Source: Ectocarpus siliculosus (taxonomy: Eukaryota; Sar; Phaeophyceae; Ectocarpales; Ectocarpaceae). From it: a DNA stretch of 64,000 nucleotides. Under the pieces are notes generated by a model. That model was not told the origin of the DNA. It searched no databases and saw only the letters and a list, made by a program, of their open reading frames with translations. The stretch covers positions 1,092,010 to 1,156,009 of the forward strand of contig FN649748.1 of assembly GCA_000310025.1 (NCBI GenBank). The letters run 5' to 3'. Positions 12,195 through 22,100 of this stretch are shown piece by piece (position 1 is the first letter of the stretch; every line of letters begins with the position of its first letter). The translations under genes were made by a program, and so were the position numbers.

Positions 12195-15100
12195 GGCGTC
12201 CGTTCACATCAAAATTGTTGTTGTGGAGCACATTCGGGCTATAGCTGGCTAGCTCGTTCGTCGTCGTCGTCATCATCACACGCGTATCTCAACAACAACA
12301 ACAACAACAACAACAACAAACAAACTGCTTGTTTCTACGCATAGTTATCAAGTTCTTAAGTGGCTCACAAATGGTGCTCAAGGTCTCTGTCTAGATTTTA
12401 TCGCTGAGCATGAAGTCCATAGTTATCAAGTTATCAAGTGGCTCACAAATGGTGCTCAAGGTCTCTTGTCTAGATTTAGTGCCGAGCACGAAGTTCACAG
12501 TTATCAAAGTTCTCAAGTGCGCGGGTGCTATCTGTACAGCCCGTCTGTACAGCAGTAGCACCCACCTTCTGGAACAGGCTCTTCCTGGTGCGGAGGAGCT
12601 CGTAGGTCGTCAGGACCACGTCGTTATCCGCCACGAGCGCCGCGTCCACCTTGAAATCTACCCGCACCGTCTCGTCCTCGGCGCCTCGAGCTGCTTCCGC
12701 CGCAGCCGTGCCGTTCCAGGAGCCGTTCCCGGAGCCCGTACCACCTCCCAACGCCGTTGATGCTGTTGATGCTGCTCTTGCTGTTAGGTTAGCGTCGTCG
12801 CTACTTCTGTCGCTGTCGAACAGCCTTCGGTTTTCGATTCTTCGAACTTGGTCAGCCGTGAGTTCCACGTGGCCCTGCATGTGTGTTTGTTACCCCCCCC
12901 CCCCGCGCGCGCAATTGTACGCCTCGATTAACAGATGCGGTAGTTGAGAGTGTTACAAGAAACCGACAACAAGGTAGTGAAGACAAAAAAAATTGGCAGT
13001 GTTAAAACACTCAAAACACAGGGTAGCTTCAAATGAAACAGAGAACAAGGCAGTGTTAACACCCCAAAAAAAAAACGTGGCAGAAAAAAACAAAAAAAGG
13101 AACATCAGCAAAGTACCATCGCTTCCGGCGAGGAGGTGCGGAAGGCGTGTTTCGTTGATGGTGTTGTTGATACGAACGACTCCTGCGATTATCGGTGGAC
13201 TTGCCTTGCGGAGGCACGAACCCTCGTAAGGGGCCCCTTCCACGTCCATCGACCCGACGGGCTGGTACGGTGCCAAGCACGTCCTCCGTTGCCTAGCCAT
13301 CCCTGACCTGGGGTAAGTGTTCGCGCCTGCAAGAGACGTGAGAAGAAGAAGAAGCAGAAGAGTCCACAACATGAACGAAACAGGACAGGGCTGCAAGCAA
13401 GCAAGCAAGGGAGCGAGCCAGCAAGCCAGCAAGCAAGCAAGCAAGCAAGGAAGCAAGCAAGGAAGCAAGGAAGCAAGCAAGCACGCAGCGAGTGGCCACG
13501 AGAGACCATTGCACAGCAACCGCCCAGAGCGAGAGAGAAGGGAGGTAATAACACCACCCAAAATAAAATAAAATAAAACATGGATTAGGACAGCAACAGA
13601 CATACATGTGTGTGGTGTCGCAAATACGGGGGGGGTGATGAGGGGTCGAAAGAGGGTACACTGCCTGTGGAGCATGTGCGCGCTCGAAACCAGCCGATAA
13701 GAACACCGGCGACATAATTGTTGCATCTCCAAACCTCCCCAAAAAGGTTCCTGGTTCTTTTTTCGTCGGGGTGGAGGCTAACCGACTGCCGCCGCCGGTA
13801 CCCCCCCCCCGCCGGCCCGTCGATAAGGAGGGTCTAGAAGTGTACGGAATGTTGAAAGAAGGACTAGGGTTTAAGGACTACCTACATGGACCAATGGATG
13901 CAGGGACAAAGCTTAAGGTCAAATTCAGGACTGGGGACATAGGCCTTCGAGAACGTCGACGAAGACATAGGACGGTAGACGACGAAGACGACAAGTTCAA
14001 ATGTGATTGCGATTTCGAATGCGAAGACCGTGTTCATGTAGTCGCGGAATGTCCGTGGTAAGAAGAGGAGAGGGAATTGTACAGGAATGAGCTGGGAAAA
14101 ATACAAGGGACGTACAGGGAGATGTTTGAAGCATGGAATAGAGAGGGGAGGACGGTAGCTGTACTGGGGAGTAGGAAGTGGTTTGAAAAGGCGGGAAGGG
14201 ATATCATTAGGATAGACAGACTAGGGAAGACATTTTTGAACCACCTTTGGCGAAGTAGGAAGGAACGATTGGTCATCGGTGATCGGTCCTGTGGGAACAA
14301 TGCCCCGTCCTCTCGAGGACGCGTGGTCAATGGTCTAACCGCTAAGGCATGCAACACATAAGAGTACGCCCCTCCCCCCCCCCCCCCCCCNNNNNNNNNN
14401 NNNNNNNNNNNNNNNNNNNNNNNNNNNNNNNNNNNNNNNNNNNNNNNNNNNNNNNNNNNNNNNNNNNNNNNNNNNNNNNNNNNNNNNNNNNNNNNNNNNN
14501 NNNNNNNNNNNNNNNNNNNNNNNNNNNNNNNNNNNNNNNNNNNNNNNNNNNNNNNNNNNNNNNNNNNNNNNNNNNNNNNNNNNNNNNNNNNNNNNNNNNN
14601 NNNNNNNNNNNNNNNNNNNNNNNNNNNNNNNNNNNNNNNNNNNNNNNNNNNNNNNNNNNNNNNNNNNNNNNNNNNNGGGGGAAAAAAATAAGGGGGGGGG
14701 GGGCCGTTTTTTTTAAAAACAAAGGAAAACCGGGCCCCGGGGGGGGCCCCGGACCCCCAAAAAAAACCGGGGGGGGGTAAAAAAAGACCCCCCCCCCCCC
14801 CCCCCCCCCCCGTCCTGCGAACCAAGAAAAAACTACCCCCCTGCAGAACCGCCACCAAAAGCGCGCCCTGCCCCCCCTGCACCTGCCGCCCTCCCTCAAG
14901 ACCCACCTCTGCCCACTGTCCGACGAGCGACACGGGGACGACGATGAGCGTGGCGCGAGACACCAGCCTCCTCGCGCTGTCGAAGTGGCGGTCGGGCTGC
15001 TCCCGGAGCGACTTGCGGTGCTTGAGTGAGGAGTGCGAGCCTCCGTCGCGAGGGTTTGCAAGAATCGTCGACAGCACCTTTGCATAGGCATAGATACGGG

Positions 15101-18100
15101 ACGGGACGGGGACGGGGACGGGGGGGGGGCTCATGTAAACGCGTTCAGCTCGCATCCCTAACATGTCGGGATGGAGCGACCGCCACGCTGGGTTTTCGTC
15201 GGCCCAGGCTTCCGTTTCAAAAGGATGGATCAGACGCTGTTCATCATCCTAGAGAGAGGGGGCGGGCGTACTCATGATTGGTGTGTGACCACGCGTCCTC
15301 GAGCGGACGGAGCATTGTTCCCGCAAGACCGATCACCGATGGCCAATCGTACTTTCCTACGTCGGCCCAAAAACGTTTTCCCTATCCGATCTACACATAC
15401 GGGGAGGTGGGGAGGCATCCTCATAAGGGAGAAGAAAAGGTTAACGTCTTGAGGGCCTTTTCCATGTCCTACCGTGCGGCTTCGGCCGTCAGGGAGCACA
15501 ACCAGCGAGCACTGCTTTAAGCACCGGCCGCTCTAGACCACATCAACGATACTACACCTGCAATGCACGCCCCACGCAAGCTAATCACGCCGCACCTCTA
15601 TCGTTTTCCCCAGCCCCATCTCCTCGCAGAGGAGTCCCCCCGTGATGTGAGGCGGCTCCGCCAGGCGGAACTCCCCCGCCAGGGGAAAGTACCACAGCGG
15701 GGCCCCGCCATCCGCCCACTCCCTGGCGAACACAAGCAGACAGGAGGGGGGAGGGGGGAGAGAGAGAGGAGAGACAGGGGGGAATAACCGGGGGGTTGGC
15801 ACACACTACACGGAGGCCTGTGGCCGCCATATTACAGCGTAGTAGTAGCCGCGAGGTGTGGAAATAAATATCATTGATGCTCCGAACCAAGCACTCAGCG
15901 TGTGTCGTTGCTGTTGTTGGATGCACCAACGCAACACGAAGGCGGCAGCAGCAGCTGCTGCAGCAACAGCAGCAACCAAACCACAGCTGCTAAGGTGCGC
16001 CCAACTAACGCCTAGGGTAGGCCATGCATTACCAACACCGGAGGCTGAAATACACGACCGTGCGGCCGAATCATTCATTTCAATGCATGACAACAGTGAC
16101 AAGGGCTTGCGGCAAAAAAATAACAAAACGATAGAGAAGAACGGGTTTTTCATGCCAATGCCGAACATAATTCTGGGACGCAGACAGAACTGTTTGTTCA
16201 CGTGTAAAATTACATCATAGAGCACCCATGGGGAAAAAAAAAAAAAGTGATAGTAACAAGAACGCAGGGTGGAAAATGACGGCGCATGGCGGGAACTACT
16301 TGCCCCATCTGCATCCGCCGTACTTTTGGAGGACACCGTAGACCGCACGAACCGATGAGGCTGCGGGGGTCCTACCTTACCTTGCGTTTGTGTTTCTTTC
16401 CCCCCTCTTCAATCCCACAAACGAGGAAGAAAAACACCTGAGCCTTGACAGAAACGGGGACATGAGAAGAACAAACCGCGTTCTACCGCACGCACCGTCT
16501 TTCCCAGAAGTACCCGTTGAGGCCGCGAGGGTCCCTCTCATGGTCCAGCATCCACTGGCAGCTGCTTTGCTGGTACGGGAAAAGGTCCACCGTCAGGTCC
16601 GCCGGCTGGACGACACCACGGAGCAGCGGTAGAAAAGTGCGATTCAACAACGACTTCGAGGGACGCAGCACAAACGTCGCGTGCACCCCGGGTTTCTCCC
16701 CACAGAACGGAAAAAAAGAAAAATAACCGCATGAACAGGAAACCGAAACAAGCACAAGCGTCCAAAAACGGAAGCACTCTTCATACCCTGCGGTCTCGAG
16801 GGGGGGGGGGGGCGGACAAGGAAACGCGTTCCCGATGATAATCCCCCTTACCCAATTCAGCGGTCGACCAATCAGCGAGGTCGATGCTGGTGATCGATGC
16901 CTGTTCTTACTGAAACACGTCTTCTCATTGGTCAGCCTGTTAGCGCGGTCGACGCTAACAAACACACAGACGAGGTCCCATATCATGGCCTTTAGAAGCA
17001 CTTTCTGTTTTCAGCCGCATTGAGACTGACGTCTTTTCATTGGTCAGCCGGTTAGCCCGATCGAAGCTGAGAACAAAGCACACAGGTATCTTGATTTTAC
17101 CCCATATCTGGTCATTGGTCAGCCGGTTGGCGCGGTCGTTGCTGATAGTTAAGACACACACGCACCTGGGGGTCAACCACCCGGTACCCGGAGCTCTCCG
17201 CCGACTTCAGTATCCCTGCCAGCGAGAAGTCGTACTCCCGCCGCGCCGCAGCCGTCGCCGCCACGCCCGAGTCATCGCCACCATCACCACCACCCGCCGC
17301 CGCCGCCACGCCCGAGTCATCGCCACCACCACCACCACCCGCCGCCGCCATAGCAGCAACAGCAACCGAAGCAAGGCCAATACTGGAGCCGCCACCACCG
17401 CCGCCGCGGCCGCCCCGCTTACTCCGGTCTTCTTCTCCCTGGCCGTTCCCTCTACCACCTGCACTACTACCCCCTCGCCTTCCACTGCTGCTGCTGCTGC
17501 TGCCGTTGGCACCCGCGCGGCCGCGAGCGGCGGCGGTGCCCGAGGAGGTCCCCGACGCAGCGGAAGAAGGAGGGGAGGCGGCAGGGGTTCGTCGTAAGCC
17601 TGGACGGGTGGAGACGAACTGCACGGGCTGTTTCTCGATGACGGCGGGGGGTGTCACCTGCACGTGCGCGGGGGGGGGGGTGTGTGTGTGTTGGGATGTT
17701 GCTATCTTGGGTGGAGGCGGGGTGAGTACAGGGTGAGCCGCTTGAAGCGACGTGGGTTTGTCGTTGTGGACAGTGGTCAGAATGAATAGTACACAGCTCC
17801 TGGTGCAGGTGGTCTCGAAAAGGAGTCGTCATACATGCCCAAAACACTACCACCAATGGCACAAAAAGAACGCGAACAACATCACCAATACATGAACAAC
17901 CAGCTCCAGAGGTACTAAAATACGACGGTGCTGCAAAAAATGACGTCCTGCGAAGCGAGTTCCAGCCTCAAAACACACTGAAAAACGACACGAAACTCCT
18001 CCATGAAACAAGCGTCCCGTCCCACCCAATCAAGACACCGAACCACAAGAACGGGAATCGAATTGGGTACTATCATCTCGAACGGTCATATCTAGTCTTT

Positions 18101-19119
18101 CAAGCGAGTGAAAGTATACTTTCTAAAAAAATAGGGACCAAAACAACAACGCCGCTTTACGCAGCAGCAACAAAAAACGGAAAGGCATACACACAAAAGG
18201 TAACGACCGTCCACGTACTTGCGCCACAGGCTCGAGGCTCTTCATCATGCCGCTTATCGCGGGGTCCGCGATGAGCTCGAAGAGAAGCCTACTGGTGTAG
18301 ATGAAGTATGTGACGGTCAACCCGTCTTCGGCGGACACGTGCGTGCTCAGGGCTCTCAGCATCGGCCGCTTCCACGGGGACGACTGCGGAGACTGAAAAA
18401 ACGGACAACAACAACAATGGCAGTAGTAGCGGCAACAGAAAACAGCATCAACATCGACAACACAACATCAACACCGACAACACAACATCAACCTCGACAA
18501 CAGGAAGGCATGCAACGATGACGACAACCCAATGGGTTGGCACCTGCGGTCCGTGTCGATCATCGACCCGGGCCGACCGAGCCGCTGCAACCGCCATCCA
18601 GACCAAAAACACAGGGTGTAGTCTCGCACAGGAACCGCCACGTCACGTCGCCATATTTGCAAGGCCGCATACCAAGACACGCCGCAGCGCTACTCAAGCA
18701 GTAGCCAACCTCCCATTCCCCACCCAAAAAACAGGCTTGCTCGCGCACCTGGAGAGCGTAGATGTGTTGCAGCAGGTCGGCGGCCTCGTCCGTCTCCGAA
18801 GCAGCAACGGCCGGGACATCCCCGGCACCATCGCCGCCGTCGCACCCTTCATTCGCCGGACGGACAGCGGCTGCGGCGGCGGTGGCGGCGGCGGCAACAC
18901 CAACAGCAGCAGCATGACCGACCCTTTTCCCAGCAGCAGCATTAGTAGTAGTGCCCGACGAAGGGGCGACGACCGCACACGAAGTGACCAGGCCGGTCGT
19001 GACGGCGTCCAGCAGCCGGCACACGGGTACGTGTTCTCCCGCGCGGCTCGCGAACTCCCCGTCCTGGTCCCACGTCCGCACCACCAAGCACGGCCTTTCT
19101 CACGCACGCGTTTTTCGGC

Positions 19120-19160
<41 letters not shown>

Positions 19161-22100
19161 CGCACGGGGGGGGGGAGAGAGGGTTCCGTGGTTGCTCGGC
19201 TCGAGTCGCGGGACAGGGGGGGCGACCGGGTTCTGTGGTTGCTCATCTCGAGTCGCGCTACAGCCGACGGTCTCACACCCTTTACGGAAAACTGAGAAAT
19301 GTCATTTCGTAAAATAATAGTTTCGCAACAAGTGACACCCCAAAACATCTGCAGGGCATCGGAGGTGTGTGTGTGTGCCAATTTAGCTGTTGCTGTTCGA
19401 CTTCAACACGCGATTTCTGCTGTTGCCGGCAATGTTGCAGCCTACTTCGGGCAGCAGAGATACGGACGAGATCATTCTCCGGGACACTGCAATACCAGTA
19501 GCTCAACACCATTCTGCCGACCACGCTTACCAGATCGCGCTGTTGTCATGCACGCGAGAACAGGGCAAACGGGACACTTGGGGGGGGGGGGGCGGGGGCA
19601 CGGCAGTGCCAGGGAAAAAAGCGGCACCTGCTCTGGATCTTGAGAAAGTTGACCTTGTGCGAGGCGAGGAGCTTGGTACGGACCGTGCTCAGGCACTCGA
19701 CCTTCAAACTGCATGCAACCAGACGGAGGACAGGCGGCGGCGGCGAGAGCATTGTAGTTAGGGCTGGTCCCCGGTGGATGGGAGAGCGAGCGATTTCTCG
19801 GGGGAGGGACGGGGGGACGACCGCGCTTTGCACTCCCGGGTGCTACAAAACAAACAAGACAGAGTCGACAAGTGCATGTCAGTCTAGCAGCCAATCTGAC
19901 AACTTCAGCAGCTGCAGTAGCAGGCCTCCTGAATACACATATTTGACGCTCTCGCATTCCCAAGCCCTTGAGTTGTCGTTTCCCAAAGGCAGCCCACTCG
20001 TCACCGAAACCAGAGGTGACGAAGAGGACGCCAAAGATGTGGTGAACAGATGACAAAGATTGAACGGGTAGTCTTTCTGTGTTTGTATCTACATTTTCTC
20101 GTGCGGACTGCTGTTAACGAAAAAACATACTCATATCAATGAGAGAAGGATGCCCGACCCCCCTTGGGGAGGGGGGAGGGGGTCTCTCCCCTCCTTCCCG
20201 TTTCTCACGTGACTTTTCCCATCAGGCGGCCAATGTACTCCTTTCCCGTGGCCGCGTCCTCCGGGGCTTGCTTCTTCAGCCAGTCGGGCACCTGCTTCAC
20301 CTTCGCGCCGGTGTCCAGCTCGATCGTGGGGTAGAACGGCAGGAAGTGAGGGGCTGTGTTTTTTTTTTTACCCGTGAAAAAATCACGATTTGAAAAGAGA
20401 CAGACGGCGGACCAGAAAACAGCACACACGACATCATCGGGGGGAGGGGAGAGGGAAGCACAGAAAGGACAGTAAGCGGCGATAGGAAGGAAAGAGGGCC
20501 AAGGGATCAGGCGCGTGCGTCACTATGAAAACGCTCCCCAAGCCTCGAATCGTGCAGTCTATTGGCCTCCGAAAAGGGCGCGGGGGAGACGCTCTTGTGG
20601 AGTTGACGGAAACGTTTTTCGTATTTTACCGCAACAGTTAAGACGCGCGAGCAAAAACGCATGCATCGCCCTCCCTCCGTCTTTACACATGGTTCCGACG
20701 TACTGCTGTGTCTGGGTGTTCATCCCATATATTCTGGCGCCAGTCGACACACAACTCGGTGTACTAAATGTGTTTGACGTTATCAGCCACCTTCACACAG
20801 GAGTTTTTTCCCGTTTCCTACAACCGGTCGCCCCGGTGGTCTAGTGGTAACCTCGAAACAGTTATTTATAGTGGCAAAGTCGTGAGTTCGAATCCCAATG
20901 GGGTGAAAAATTACAAATTTGCGGGTGAAAGCGAAAAAGCTGAGTACCAAACTTCGACGTTAGCACCGTGGACGAGGGAAAGGGACCGCTGGACCCTTTT
21001 CGCGATAAAAATGACATTCGCCACGCACCGCAGGAGGAAGGTGGGGCACGAAAATAAAACAAACAGAAAGCCTTGGTGTCTACAACCGCCTGTGTGATCC
21101 TGGATAGTTGAAGTTGTGCGAACGACACTGAAAAGTGTAGGTAGTAACACGTGCAACACACGTCTCACCACGAAAAATGCGGGGGCTGTCGCCATAATAA
21201 ATGGGACGAAAACACACGACACACAGTGCTCCACATTTCCTTCTGCGGTGTTTGCCTTGGTTCTTCATCGCGACAAGGGTTCACCCGTCCCTTTCCGTCG
21301 TCCGACCCTGAAATTCGAAAGCTTGCATGCACACTCCCGGGTTTTTTGAATTGTTCGGTTTCCACCCCAAATTGTAAATTGTACAGGCAGAAACAACTCC
21401 AGAGAGGGAATCGAACGCACAACCTGCTATGACGAATAACGTGAACATTTTCACACCTGAGTAGCATACCCATTCTCCATACAATGTATATAGGAGGTTT
21501 TCGGGTTGGGGGGTGGAAGGACGAAGTACTTGTGTAAACGCATGCCGTAGTCGTTAGACCATACACCTCGCATCCCTACGGTGCCATGCCGGGACGGAGC
21601 GATATGCCGGGTTTTCGCCGGCCTAGGCTACGGGGGGGGGGGGGGCAAGGCCGTGCATTAACGTTTATTTTTGTCACCTAAATTGAATACCTAAATTGGA
21701 TGGACCTGAATGGGTTTTTGGCCACAAAGGGCTTGCGTCGTTTAAACGCAATTTTGCCACATCAAAGTTCGGCAACACCCAAATGCGGCGGAATCGCTGC
21801 CGCGAGGTGACGTGGTGACCCAACCAGGTAGAGCGAAGACCTTGTGCACCACACGGGAGATGTAAAAATATATCAGCACCACACGGAAGCTAAGCATCAG
21901 CGGACAGTAGTGCCAGCGGTCCAAGCCTCCTCATCCTCAGGCTTGTTCTACAACTTTTTGTTTGGACTGTCTCGCTGCACACAACCGGCCGTTGACTTTT
22001 GACATCGCACGTATTGAAAAGCAACTTCCACAGCAACCCAACCAGCGCAAAGAGTGGCACGCTCACAGATTCATTGCAATACAGCTATTTCCCAGCAGCG

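Noticed and set aside
13190-13320. Possible SNF2 exon after CTTGCAG (ANTYPRSGMARQRR)
   Set aside because: The acceptor looks good, but the text does not resemble the expected region between VGQW and TTYELLR, and no clean donor fits.
14034-15164. Frames of 140-376 residues containing X
   Set aside because: They run through the N gap. Only 15077-14907 on the minus strand is supported as coding.
16300-16355. Possible SNF2 exon (RSTVSSKSTADADGA) with a CGCAG acceptor
   Set aside because: Exon 16605-16496 joins 15722-15596 directly in phase and gives a continuous family-like sequence without it.
20830-20905. Functional tRNA gene
   Set aside because: A and B boxes are present, but the acceptor stem pairs poorly, there is no credible anticodon arm, and a diverged copy with the same downstream body exists nearby. 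It is a SINE head.
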